Positions 54,895 through 63,252 of a DNA stretch of 64,000 nucleotides are shown one piece after another (position 1 is the stretch's first letter; each line of letters starts with the position of its first letter). This DNA is from Croceimicrobium hydrocarbonivorans. GTDB taxonomy: Bacteria; Bacteroidota; Bacteroidia; Flavobacteriales; Schleiferiaceae. The translations under genes and the position numbers were made by a program. Where the stretch lies: assembly GCF_014524565.1 (NCBI RefSeq), contig NZ_CP060139.1, forward strand, positions 3,417,501 to 3,481,500, in the 5' to 3' direction. The notes below the pieces were generated by a model. The model had not been told where the DNA came from. It was given only the letters and a program-made list of their open reading frames with translations, and did not search any database.

Positions 54895-55688
54895 TAATTA
54901 TCTCCATCAAATAGGTCTCCGATGCCGCCTAAGATACTACCTTCTCCTTTGCGGCTTCCACCTACTCTGGGAGCTGAGGCAATAATGCGATCGGCCAATC
55001 GGCTAAAAGGCAAAGATTGTATGAAAACCTTACCTGGCCCTTTTAATTGGGCAAAAAAGAATCCTTCACCACCAAAAAGGCTGTTCTTGAGGCCACCAAT
55101 AAACTGAATATCATAGTCAACGCTAGGGGTAAAGGCTACCAAGCATCCCGTGTCTACTCTTAGGCTTTCTCCTGGTGCTAATGTTTTTTCGATAATGGTT
55201 CCACCAGCATGTAAAAAAGCCATGCCATCGCCTTCCAGCTTTTGCATAATAAAGCCTTCCCCTCCAAAGAAGCCTACACCTAATTTCTTGCGGAATTCCA
55301 AGCTTACGCTAACTCCCTGTGCTGCACAGAGGAAAGCATCTTTTTGGCAAATGATTTTTCCGCCTTCTTCACCTAAATGGAAGGGAATGATTTTCCCAGG
55401 ATAAGGGGAGGCGAAATACACTTTCTTTTTGCCCATTCCTTGATTGCTATAGGCGGTCATAAAAAGACCTTCGCCGGTAAGGGCTCGTTTTCCTGCATTC
55501 CAAACTTTGCCAAAGAAGCTGTCGTTGGAACCCGAACCGTCGCCAAAAATGGTTTCCATGGCAATGCCATCTTCCATCATCATCATGCTGCCGGCTTCGG
55601 CAATCGCGGTTTCTTGCGGATCGAGCTCTATTTCTACCGCCTGCATTTCTTCACCAATAAGGCGGTAATCAATTTCGTGTGCTTTCAT
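54894..55688 (-). CDS. TIGR00266/AIM24-family protein
   Basis: The 264-residue product has the AIM24/TIGR00266 pattern: [36 protein letters not shown] and [11 protein letters not shown]. These proteins form a beta-rich trimer-like fold with unknown action. Glycine- and Phe-rich repeats are evident. It is followed by a small secreted protein gene with a one-base overlap. Confidence 0.9.
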   Translation of the reverse strand: MKAHEIDYRLIGEEMQAVEIELDPQETAIAEAGSMMMMEDGIAMETIFGDGSGSNDSFFGKVWNAGKRALTGEGLFMTAYSNQGMGKKKVYFASPYPGKIIPFHLGEEGGKIICQKDAFLCAAQGVSVSLEFRKKLGVGFFGGEGFIMQKLEGDGMAFLHAGGTIIEKTLAPGESLRVDTGCLVAFTPSVDYDIQFIGGLKNSLFGGEGFFFAQLKGPGKVFIQSLPFSRLADRIIASAPRVGGSRKGEGSILGGIGDLFDGDN

Positions 55689-55706
55689 ATTCGGTTTTAT
55701 TCAAAA

Positions 55707-55743
55707 TTAAAAAGGAGGGGCATGCGAAAGGCTGCACCTCCTT
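55707..55743 (-). terminator. Terminator after the small secreted protein gene
   Basis: On the minus strand AAGGAGG / CCTCCTT arms (with inner TGCA/TGC pairing) precede TTTTTAATTTTG. The hairpin lies between the stop of the 114-residue gene (55755) and the AIM24-like start (55688). Confidence 0.75.
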
Positions 55744-55754
55744 AATTATTAATC

Positions 55755-56099
55755 TTAATAGTGAAGATTTAATAAAAGCTCGAAGCTCTGACCTTCTGAA
55801 TCATCAGGTAGATAAATGGCCAGTTTTTCCAGGGCTTTCTTCAAGAGTAAATCAGCAACTCCATTGCCACAGTCAACAGATATTACTTTTAACTGATGGT
55901 TTTTAGCGACCTCTACTTGAACCAGGGCTTGCTCATTATGCATTTGCCCAATCATTTCTGAAGGTATTTGAAGGCGGGCGCTAATTTGCTGGGCTACTTG
56001 GGTTTGAACTTTCTGTTCGGTGCTTAAACTGTCGTTTCCAGCAAAAACGCTACTGGTACTAAGGCATAAAGCCAAGAAGAAGATTTTAAGTGATTTCAT
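55755..56099 (-). CDS. Small secreted protein of unknown function
   Basis: This 114-residue protein has a signal peptide ending S-V-F-A-G. The mature part contains V-Q-V-E-V-A, L-K-V-I-S-V-D-C-G-N and a helical L-L-L-K-K-A-L-E-K-L stretch, reminiscent of TonB-C-like small domains in Bacteroidota, but this is a weak resemblance. It has its own terminator, and about 170 bases separate it from the divergent queE. Confidence 0.65.
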   Translation of the reverse strand: MKSLKIFFLALCLSTSSVFAGNDSLSTEQKVQTQVAQQISARLQIPSEMIGQMHNEQALVQVEVAKNHQLKVISVDCGNGVADLLLKKALEKLAIYLPDDSEGQSFELLLNLHY

Positions 56100-56236
56100 G
56101 TTTTTTAGTTTTCTATGTTGTTAGTAGTAGTATGACACTAAGAATTACATTGAAGGAGCGGAAATTATTCGCTTTAGGATTTTTTTAGGATTTGAGTCTC
56201 AACTTATAGCTTTCTGCTATGAGCACTTTCTTAGCC

Positions 56237-56266
56237 TTGCTATGCCAGTATTAAGAAATACTTTTG
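56237..56266 (+). promoter_or_regulatory. Bacteroidota promoter TTG-N19-TACTTTTG before queE
   Basis: TTG at 56237-56239 and TACTTTTG at 56259-56266 are separated by exactly 19 bases, the best -33/-7 match in the window. The -7 box ends only four bases before the ATG at 56271, so the transcript would start at or next to that ATG, which suggests a leaderless or nearly leaderless mRNA, or use of the second ATG at 56310. Confidence 0.7.
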
Positions 56267-56270
56267 CAGC

Positions 56271-56900
56271 ATGGATGCAGCGATTAAGGCTCAAGTAGAA
56301 GCAGGAACCATGCTTCCTTTAATGGAAGAGTTTTATACGATACAGGGTGAAGGATATCATACCGGTAAAGCCGCCTATTTTATTCGCATTGGTGGATGCG
56401 ATGTAGGTTGCCATTGGTGTGATGTGAAGGAAAGCTGGAATGCAGATTTACATCCACCTACCGCCATTGAACAAGTGGTGGAAAATGCGGCTCATTATTC
56501 GAATACCGTGGTGATTACTGGCGGTGAGCCCTTAACATGGAATATGAGACCTATTACCGAAGCCCTCAAAGCCAAGGGCTTACAGGTGCATATCGAGACC
56601 TCGGGTGCCTATCCATTAACAGGGAAATGGGATTGGATTTGTCTTTCTCCCAAGAAAACCAAACCGCCAGTAGCGGAGGTTTACGAGCAAGCCCATGAAT
56701 TGAAGGTGATCGTTTTTAATAATCACGATTTCAAGTGGGCAGAAGAGCATGCTGCCAAGGTTTCTCCCGATTGCAAGCTTTATTTACAACCCGAATGGAG
56801 TAAAAGAGAGCAGATGCTTCCAAAGATTAGCGAATATGTAATGGCTAATCCTCAGTGGCAGATTTCACTGCAAACCCATAAGTACATTGGTATTCCTTAG
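56271..56900 (+). CDS. queE: 7-carboxy-7-deazaguanine synthase
   Basis: QueE is a radical-SAM enzyme that makes CDG in the queuosine pathway. The 209-residue product has the cluster motif C-D-V-G-C-H-W-C-D (Cx3Cx2C), preceded by F-Y-T-I-Q-G-E-G, and later T-G-G-E-P and L-Y-L-Q-P-E-W. The N-terminal stretch before M-L-P-L-M-E-E-F is also present in many Bacteroidota relatives, so I keep the ATG at 56271. Its stop overlaps the convergent tag gene by four bases. Confidence 0.94.
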   Translation: MDAAIKAQVEAGTMLPLMEEFYTIQGEGYHTGKAAYFIRIGGCDVGCHWCDVKESWNADLHPPTAIEQVVENAAHYSNTVVITGGEPLTWNMRPITEALKAKGLQVHIETSGAYPLTGKWDWICLSPKKTKPPVAEVYEQAHELKVIVFNNHDFKWAEEHAAKVSPDCKLYLQPEWSKREQMLPKISEYVMANPQWQISLQTHKYIGIP

Positions 56901-57454
56901 CGACCGTAATGCTCCTTGATTTCGGCCTCAGCTAATTTGTAGCAAGTGCATTCCGGATCGTGAGCTCCCTCTTTAAAGCCGCTGCTCATCAGAAATTCAT
57001 TGACGATTTCCGGTCCGGTAAATTTGAAATGTTGCTTAAAGAGCTTTACCCAGGCCTTAATATCCTGTTCCCCTTGATTAAGCAACCATTGCTTAAAGCT
57101 TCCAAATTCGGATTGAATTTTCTGGATAGCTTGTGCATTGTAAATCGCAGCTTTAATCTTTAATCGATTGCGAATAATTCCGGCATCACTAACTAAGCGA
57201 GCCTCATCATCTTCATCAAAGGCTGCCACAGTGTTAATGTCATATCCGGCGAAAGCCGCTTTAAAATTATCCTGCTTTTTAAGAATAGTAATCCAGCTAA
57301 GGCCCGCCTGATTTATTTCTAAAATCAAGCGGCCAAAGAGTGCATTATCATCTTCCAAGGGAAATCCATATTGCGTATCGTGGTATTTACGATGCAGATG
57401 ATCTGCGGGCAGATCCTGCACATAAGCACAATAGCTTTTAGGATTGAGGGCCAT
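56897..57454 (-). CDS. tag: DNA-3-methyladenine glycosylase I
   Basis: Tag removes 3-methyladenine from alkylated DNA. The 185-residue product has the family features Y-C-A-Y-V, the zinc-site His in Y-H-D-T-Q-Y-G, E-I-N-Q-A-G-L-S-W-I-T-I-L and a final H-D-P-E-C region for zinc binding. Its ATG overlaps the rho stop by one base, so it is cotranscribed with rho. Confidence 0.93.
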   Translation of the reverse strand: MALNPKSYCAYVQDLPADHLHRKYHDTQYGFPLEDDNALFGRLILEINQAGLSWITILKKQDNFKAAFAGYDINTVAAFDEDDEARLVSDAGIIRNRLKIKAAIYNAQAIQKIQSEFGSFKQWLLNQGEQDIKAWVKLFKQHFKFTGPEIVNEFLMSSGFKEGAHDPECTCYKLAEAEIKEHYGR

Positions 57455-59166
57455 TATCCGTTCATACTAGCCAGGAACTCGGCATTGTCCTGGGTTTTGT
57501 TCATGCGATCGTAAAGAAATTCCATGGCTTCTACTGAGGTCATATCCGCTAAATGGCGACGTAAGATGTACATTCTTTGCAGTACATCGCGATCCAATAG
57601 TAGATCCTCTTTACGGGTGCCGGAGCTCATAAGGTCGATGGCTGGCCAGATACGACGGTTGGCAATACGGCGATCGAGCTGCATTTCCATATTACCGGTT
57701 CCTTTAAATTCTTCAAAGATTACTTCATCCATCTTAGAACCGGTATCGATAAGCGCGGTGGCTAAAATGGTTAAAGATCCTCCATTCTCAATCTTACGTG
57801 CGGCTCCAAAGAAGCGCTTAGGCTTGTGCAAAGCATTGGCATCAACACCCCCAGACAGTACTTTACCGGAAGCAGGTGATACTGTATTGTAAGCACGAGC
57901 TAAACGGGTAATAGAGTCTAGGAGGATCACCACATCATGACCACATTCGGTCATACGCTTGGCTTTTTCCAAAACGATATTGGCCACTTTAACGTGACGG
58001 TCTGCAGGCTCATCGAAGGTAGAGGCTACTACTTCAGCATTTACACTGCGGGCCATATCGGTAACTTCTTCCGGACGTTCATCAATCAAAAGAATGATCA
58101 AATAACATTCGGGGTGGTTTGCGGCAATAGCATTGGCCACCTCTTTTAATAAGGTGGTTTTACCGGTTTTAGGCTGGGCTACCAGCAGTCCACGCTGACC
58201 TTTACCAATAGGAGAGAAAAGGTCGATAATGCGTGTTGACAAGGTGCCACGACGGTGAGTAATATTGAATTTTTCTTGTGGGAAAAGCGGAGTTAAATGC
58301 TCAAAAGCCACACGATCACGAATCCAATCCGGTTCACGGCCATTGATGCTTTCTACTTTTACCAGTGGGAAATATTTTTCGCCTTCTTTAGGAGGACGAA
58401 TTTGGCCTTTCACGGTATCACCGGTGCGAAGGCCGAAGAGTTTAATTTGATTCTGGCTTACGTAAATATCGTCGGGAGAGTTTAAATAATTAAAATCGCT
58501 CGAACGTAAAAAGCCGTAGCCATCAGGCATCATTTCCAATACCCCTTCACTAACTACAATACCGTCGAAATCGTATTCCTGACGGCGATTGCGATGTTGA
58601 TGGTTATTGCTATTCCCCTGATTGTTTCCTTTTTGGTTGGAACCTGAATTGGGGTTATTTGAATTATTGTTGTCGTTGTTTTTCGGACGACGTTCCCGAT
58701 GTTGATTCGGGTTGTTCTTGTTTGAATTTTGTCCTTGGCTCTGATTCTGCCCTTGATTTTGATTCTGTCCTTGATTTTGGTTTGAATGGCTAGAATTAGA
58801 GTCTTTATCTCCTCGACGACGATCCTCATTGGAATTGTTGCGATTGCGACCGCGATCCTGATTTTCAGGGTTTTCATCCTGAGGACTGCGTTTACGAGGA
58901 CGACGGTTTTGATTCTCTTCAGGTTTAGCTTCTGCAGAATCCTTAGCTGGGGCCTCTGGGCTATTCGCTTTTACTTGATCTTCCGAAGTAGGTTTTTCAT
59001 CCTTAGCCGGTTCTTTAATGGCTTTAGGGTCAACGGCTTGCTTATCGAGAATGGCGTAAACCAGATCCATTTTTTTCATGGATTTGAAACGCGAAATTTT
59101 AGAAGCTTCTGCGATTTGCTTTAACTCGGGCAGCTTCAAGGCCTTTAATTGGTTGATGTCGTACAT
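57454..59166 (-). CDS. rho: Transcription termination factor Rho with a long disordered insert
   Basis: Rho is the hexameric RNA-DNA helicase that ends transcription. The 570-residue product has an N-terminal Rho_N domain (residues 1-45), then a low-complexity stretch (about 50-200) rich in Asn, Gln, Arg and acidic residues, then the cold-shock RNA-binding domain (D-G-Y-G-F-L-R-S) and the ATPase with Walker A P-K-T-G-K-T and [13 protein letters not shown]. coli Rho is 419 residues, so the insert explains the extra length. Relatives in Bacteroidota have similar inserts. Confidence 0.97.
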   Translation of the reverse strand: MYDINQLKALKLPELKQIAEASKISRFKSMKKMDLVYAILDKQAVDPKAIKEPAKDEKPTSEDQVKANSPEAPAKDSAEAKPEENQNRRPRKRSPQDENPENQDRGRNRNNSNEDRRRGDKDSNSSHSNQNQGQNQNQGQNQSQGQNSNKNNPNQHRERRPKNNDNNNSNNPNSGSNQKGNNQGNSNNHQHRNRRQEYDFDGIVVSEGVLEMMPDGYGFLRSSDFNYLNSPDDIYVSQNQIKLFGLRTGDTVKGQIRPPKEGEKYFPLVKVESINGREPDWIRDRVAFEHLTPLFPQEKFNITHRRGTLSTRIIDLFSPIGKGQRGLLVAQPKTGKTTLLKEVANAIAANHPECYLIILLIDERPEEVTDMARSVNAEVVASTFDEPADRHVKVANIVLEKAKRMTECGHDVVILLDSITRLARAYNTVSPASGKVLSGGVDANALHKPKRFFGAARKIENGGSLTILATALIDTGSKMDEVIFEEFKGTGNMEMQLDRRIANRRIWPAIDLMSSGTRKEDLLLDRDVLQRMYILRRHLADMTSVEAMEFLYDRMNKTQDNAEFLASMNG

Positions 59167-59354
59167 GGACTAAACAAGAAATGAAAGAAATATTCTTAAT
59201 CGAGAGAGATGTAAGTCTGATTGGAGAATTTCTACCAGTACCCTTGCGTTCAGGGTGTTTGAGAAATTTGATATTGGCAATAATACAAAGATTTGCTCAA
59301 AACAAAATAGGCTCGCAGTTTTTTTAGCAATTTTGGAGTCCCAAATCCAATTCG

Positions 59355-59759
59355 ATGATTCAGCGCATTCAATCGCTTTATTTTTTAGGAGCCGCTCTGG
59401 TGAGTGGTGGTCTATCCTTTATGGTTTCCTTTTTTGCTGGTGATAATGGACCAGTTATGCTCCATGATGATTTTATCTTCTTGAGCTTGTTTTTAGCCGT
59501 GGCCGGCTTGTCGCTAGGCGCATTATTCTCTTACAAGAAGCGTCGCAATCAGGTAGTTTTAGGTCGCCTGGCAATTTTAATTTCCTTTACCGTATTCGGT
59601 TTTATGTTATACCACTGGTACGAGGTGTATCAGGCCGCATCGGATCGCTTAGGCATTGGAGTGTTTTTACCACTCTTGGCGATCATCTTACTTTCGATGG
59701 CCAACCGGGCGGTAATGAAGGATGAGTATAAAGTGCAAGCGGCCGATCGTTTCCGTTAG
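59355..59759 (+). CDS. DUF4293 family membrane protein
   Basis: The 134-residue product has four membrane helices and the DUF4293 start M-I-Q-R-I-Q-S-L-Y-F-L. The family is confined to Bacteroidota and its function is unknown. It ends A-N-R-A-V-M-K-D-E-Y-K-V-Q-A-A-D-R-F-R, also typical of the family. The 188 bases between it and the divergent rho hold candidate promoter elements (AATCTTTG on the minus strand) but no gene. Its stop overlaps the convergent phosphodiesterase stop by four bases. Confidence 0.9.
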   Translation: MIQRIQSLYFLGAALVSGGLSFMVSFFAGDNGPVMLHDDFIFLSLFLAVAGLSLGALFSYKKRRNQVVLGRLAILISFTVFGFMLYHWYEVYQAASDRLGIGVFLPLLAIILLSMANRAVMKDEYKVQAADRFR

Positions 59760-60259
59760 TTCTTAGGCCATCGTGGCCATTCCGCTACGGCCAAATCCGA
59801 AATTTTGCCCTTTTCAATTTTAAATTGCAGGAGGGTCCTTACTTGATGAAAGCCTTGCAAACCAACGGCACCAGGATTCATGTGCATGTGCCCGAATTGG
59901 GGATCGCGCATCACCTTAAGGATATGGCTGTGTCCGCAGATAAATAGATCAGGATTTAGTTCGCTTAAAAGCTTTTTCGCTCGGCTATTGTATTTATTCG
60001 GATAGCCTGCGATGTGGGTCATCAATACCTTAAGACCTTCTATTTCAAAGCTATTGTTTAAAGGGAATTCTTGGCGCAATTCCTGGCCATCGATATTACC
60101 ATATACCGCCCTGAGGGGAGCGATAGCCTGAAGTTTTTGAGCGGTTTTCAAATCACCTATATCCCCGGCATGCCATATTTCATCGCTACCCTTTATATGC
60201 TTGAGGATGGCGGCATCAATATGTGAATGACTATCGCTTAATAAACTTATCTGCACCAT
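59756..60259 (-). CDS. YfcE/MJ0936-type metallophosphoesterase
   Basis: The 167-residue product has the calcineurin-like motifs S-D-S-H (metal Asp/His), H-A-G-D-I-G-D, Y-G-N-I-D, and G-H-S-H, characteristic of YfcE-type phosphodiesterases. The natural substrate is unknown. I chose the ATG at 60259 since the protein begins V-Q-I-S-L-L-S-D-S-H as relatives do. The frame is open 26 codons further into truA. It is divergent from truA. Confidence 0.92.
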   Translation of the reverse strand: MVQISLLSDSHSHIDAAILKHIKGSDEIWHAGDIGDLKTAQKLQAIAPLRAVYGNIDGQELRQEFPLNNSFEIEGLKVLMTHIAGYPNKYNSRAKKLLSELNPDLFICGHSHILKVMRDPQFGHMHMNPGAVGLQGFHQVRTLLQFKIEKGKISDLAVAEWPRWPKN

Positions 60260-60277
60260 GCTTCGCGTACCGATTAA

Positions 60278-60285
60278 TACCTTTG
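60278..60285 (+). promoter_or_regulatory. Bacteroidota -7 promoter box TACCTTTG before truA
   Basis: TACCTTTG is an exact TAnnTTTG match in the gap between the divergent YfcE-type gene and the TTG start of truA at 60303. It lies inside the alternative reading of truA from ATG 60258, so it argues for the shorter TTG start. Confidence 0.55.
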
Positions 60286-60302
60286 CCACAAAGAAACGGC
60301 CT

Positions 60303-61055
60303 TTGCGATATTTTTTAAAATTAGCGTACCGCGGCACCGCCTTTCACGGATGGCAAATTCAGCCTAATGCGATTAGCGTACAGGAACTTATAAATCAGAA
60401 ACTTTCTTTGATTTTAGGTCACCCTATAAATATTGTGGGGGCAGGACGAACTGATACGGGTGTGCATGCACGAGAAATGTATGCCCATTTTGATTGGGAC
60501 CAGCCCATTGCGGATGAAGGTAAATTACTCAATGGCCTTAATAAGATGCTGTCGCCTGATGTGGTTATCGAGGCAATTTTGCCGGTAAAGGATGATGCAC
60601 ATGCACGCTTCGATGCGACCGAAAGGGCCTATGAATACCATATCCAGCGCAAGCGCAGTCCTTTTTCAGGAGATTTGGCCAGCCCCATATTTATCCCATT
60701 GGATTTCGAGGCTATGCAATCGGCCGCAAAACGATTAATATTTAAAGGCGATTTCAGTTCCTTTTCCAAATCGAAAACCCAAACTAAAACGAATATTTGC
60801 GAGCTTCGCGAAGCCTATTGGGAGCAGCGCGGAGAGCTGTGGATTTTCCATGTTCGAGCCGATCGATTTTTACGCAATATGGTGCGGGCCATCGTTGGAA
60901 GCTTGCTGGAGGTAGGGAAGGGCCGTATGACCGAGGCGGAATTTGTAGATATGATCGCCGCCAAAGATCGCCGCTTGGCGGGTGAATCGGCTCCGGCTCA
61001 AGGCTTATATTTAACCCGGGTTTTATACCCAAACGATATTTTCTTAAATGGCTAA
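60303..61055 (+). CDS. truA: tRNA pseudouridine(38-40) synthase
   Basis: TruA makes pseudouridine at positions 38-40 of tRNAs. The product (250 residues from TTG at 60303) has the opening R-Y-F-L-K-L-A-Y-R-G-T and the catalytic Asp in A-G-R-T-D-T-G-V-H-A, with later D-D-A-H-A-R-F and V-R-A-I-V-G-S-L-L. The only upstream in-frame ATG, at 60258, would overlap the start codon of the divergent phosphodiesterase gene and adds 15 residues not typical of the family. A consensus promoter box between the two choices supports TTG. Confidence 0.93.
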   Translation: MRYFLKLAYRGTAFHGWQIQPNAISVQELINQKLSLILGHPINIVGAGRTDTGVHAREMYAHFDWDQPIADEGKLLNGLNKMLSPDVVIEAILPVKDDAHARFDATERAYEYHIQRKRSPFSGDLASPIFIPLDFEAMQSAAKRLIFKGDFSSFSKSKTQTKTNICELREAYWEQRGELWIFHVRADRFLRNMVRAIVGSLLEVGKGRMTEAEFVDMIAAKDRRLAGESAPAQGLYLTRVLYPNDIFLNG

Positions 61056-62886
61056 AAGCGTTAGCGGTAAAGCATTTGACTTACATCTTTTAGCAAAAAT
61101 CCTAAAGTACGCGAAGCCCTATCGTTTCGTGTTTTACGGATCTTTTGTGCTCACCTTGGTATTAAGTGCCCTTTCTACCACGCGTCCAATATTGATCCAA
61201 TATGTGATCGATAACTTCATCAGTGAAGGCAATTTGCAAGGCTTAACGAATTATATGCTCATCCTCACTGTTTTATTGGTGATGGAAGCATTGGTACAGT
61301 TCCTATTTATATTCGGGGCTAACTATTTAGGGCAGAGTATTATTCGCGATTTGCGCGTACAGCTTTTTGAACATATTCTTTCCTTCAAGCTGAAGTATTT
61401 CGACCAAACTCCCATCGGTACTCTGGTTACCCGTGCAGTTAGCGATATTGAAACCATTGCCGATATTTTTGCTCAGGGCATTCTGGTAATCTTTGGGGAT
61501 CTGCTTAAGATCCTGGTTATGGTAAGTGCCATGTTCTATTTCTTCGATTACCGTTTGGTTTTAATCTCCCTTTCGGTGGTTCCGGTTTTATACTACGCTA
61601 CTCGATTGTTTCAATTGAAGATTAAATCTGCTTTCCAGGATGTACGCACCCAGGTGGCCGAACTCAATGCCTTTGTGCAAGAGCATATTAGTGGGATGAA
61701 TGTGGTGCAGATCTTTAACCGCGAGAAAGCTGAGCTTAATCGCTTTAAGGAAATAAATGCCAAGCATCGGGAGGCTAATATTCGTTCCATTTGGTATTTC
61801 TCCATTTTCTTACCGGTAATTGAAATTATGAGTGCCATCAGTATTGGACTTGTGGTTTGGTATGGAGGCTTAGAAGCGGCCAGTTTATCGGCGAAGCACA
61901 GTTTACAGATTTGGATGTACGATAGCTTTAATTGGGATACCAGTTCCTTAATTCGGGAAATCACCTTAGGTGAAATCACGGCCATCATCATTTTTGTGAA
62001 TATGCTCTTCCGTCCCTTACGTCAGTTAGCGGATCGCTTTAATACTCTGCAAATGGGTATGGTAAGTAGTGAAAGGGTATTCAAAATATTGGACACCAAA
62101 GATCGAATTGAGGATAAGGGCGAATTGGAATTATCGGAGGTAAAAGGCGAAATCGAATTTCGGAATGTCACCTTTGGTTATAAGGAGGGCGAGCCCATCA
62201 TCAAAGATTTAAGCTTTAAAGCCGAGCCCGGTAAAATGCTGGCCATAGTAGGAGCAACCGGTGCTGGAAAATCAACCTTGATAAACCTGCTCGGGCGCTT
62301 TTATGAAATCTGGTCTGGTGAAATTCTCTTAGATGGAGTAGATATCCGTAAGGTGAAATTGAGCAGCCTACGTGAGCATTTAGCCGTGGTACTGCAAGAT
62401 GTTTTCCTCTTTAGTGATAGCATACGCAATAATATTACCCTCAATAAAGATATCTCACATGAAGAGGTTACGGCTGCTGCCGAATTCATTGGGGTAAGCG
62501 ACTTTATTGAAACTTTACCTGATCAATATGACTACGATGTACAGGAGCGTGGCAATATGCTTTCGGTAGGTCAACGTCAGCTGCTTTCTTTTTTAAGGGC
62601 TTATGTTTCAAATCCTTCCGTATTGATTTTGGATGAAGCTACCAGTTCCATTGATACCCAAAGTGAGAACCTGATTCAAAAAGCCATTGAAAAAATCACC
62701 AAGGGAAGAACTTCAGTTGTGATTGCGCACCGTTTGGCAACTATTAAAGCCGCGGATAAGATTTTGGTGATGGATAAGGGAAGAGTAGTGGAAGAAGGCA
62801 AGCATCAAGAATTGTTGGATAAAGGTGGATACTATGCTCGTCTGTATCAGATGCAGTTCAAATCGGAAGAAAATTCTCCTGCTTAA
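61048..62886 (+). CDS. MsbA-like ABC exporter (fused permease and ATPase)
   Basis: The 612-residue product has an ABC exporter membrane domain with six helices (about residues 20-325) and an ATPase with Walker A G-A-T-G-A-G-K-S-T, L-S-V-G-Q-R-Q signature, Walker B V-L-I-L-D-E-A-T-S-S and H-loop I-A-H-R-L-A. MsbA-type lipid flippase or a drug exporter is possible. It overlaps truA by eight bases. An extra loop around residues 270-300 is longer than in E. coli MsbA. Confidence 0.93.
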   Translation: MAKSVSGKAFDLHLLAKILKYAKPYRFVFYGSFVLTLVLSALSTTRPILIQYVIDNFISEGNLQGLTNYMLILTVLLVMEALVQFLFIFGANYLGQSIIRDLRVQLFEHILSFKLKYFDQTPIGTLVTRAVSDIETIADIFAQGILVIFGDLLKILVMVSAMFYFFDYRLVLISLSVVPVLYYATRLFQLKIKSAFQDVRTQVAELNAFVQEHISGMNVVQIFNREKAELNRFKEINAKHREANIRSIWYFSIFLPVIEIMSAISIGLVVWYGGLEAASLSAKHSLQIWMYDSFNWDTSSLIREITLGEITAIIIFVNMLFRPLRQLADRFNTLQMGMVSSERVFKILDTKDRIEDKGELELSEVKGEIEFRNVTFGYKEGEPIIKDLSFKAEPGKMLAIVGATGAGKSTLINLLGRFYEIWSGEILLDGVDIRKVKLSSLREHLAVVLQDVFLFSDSIRNNITLNKDISHEEVTAAAEFIGVSDFIETLPDQYDYDVQERGNMLSVGQRQLLSFLRAYVSNPSVLILDEATSSIDTQSENLIQKAIEKITKGRTSVVIAHRLATIKAADKILVMDKGRVVEEGKHQELLDKGGYYARLYQMQFKSEENSPA

Positions 62887-62934
62887 GTTTGCACTATCAA
62901 TAGTTCAGATCGCAAATACAATTCGGATTTAAAC

Positions 62935-63252
62935 TTGGCCTTTTGGTTTCATGTTTTTATTACTCTTTTAGCCTGGATAGGGCCTTTTCTTTTTTCTTGG
63001 TATTTAATGATTAGCGCCTATGCAATCGTCCAAATCCAATTTTGGGTTTTTGGTCGATGCCTGCTCAATAAAAGTCACGGCTTAGAAGACCAGAATAATG
63101 CAACCTTCTATTCTGTCATTTTCGATATGCTGGGAATTCGGCATAATGCCGAGCGATTGAAAGGTCAGGTGCGGAAATGGATTTACCCTATGCTGGCTTT
63201 GTTTACGCTTTTATTACAATTGCTTTTCGGCTGGAAGCCCTTGCTATTTTAA
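62935..63252 (+). CDS. Membrane protein of unknown function, TTG start
   Basis: This protein of about 105 residues has two N-terminal helices (about 3-40) and one C-terminal helix (about 82-98), with a central soluble stretch. The first ATG lies inside helix 1-2 (M-I-S-A-Y), so the TTG at 62935 is the better start; the frame is open to 62887 with no ATG. I recognise no family. It follows the MsbA-like gene by about 50 bases, and its stop overlaps the convergent YeiH gene by four bases. Confidence 0.6.
   Translation: MAFWFHVFITLLAWIGPFLFSWYLMISAYAIVQIQFWVFGRCLLNKSHGLEDQNNATFYSVIFDMLGIRHNAERLKGQVRKWIYPMLALFTLLLQLLFGWKPLLF

Noticed and set aside
56100-56236. Small RNA or riboswitch upstream of queE
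   Set aside because: A queuosine-type riboswitch was considered, but the promoter lies downstream of this stretch and leaves no leader.
58680-58790. Possible CRISPR-like or tandem DNA repeat
   Set aside because: The repeats are codon repeats for G-Q-N-Q within Rho, without spacers.
58554-58877. Frames antisense to and out of phase with the rho insert
   Set aside because: Low-complexity coding creates long shadow frames; their composition mirrors the Rho insert.
61611-61991. 126-codon minus-strand frame inside the MsbA-like gene
   Set aside because: It is a shadow of the exporter membrane domain.
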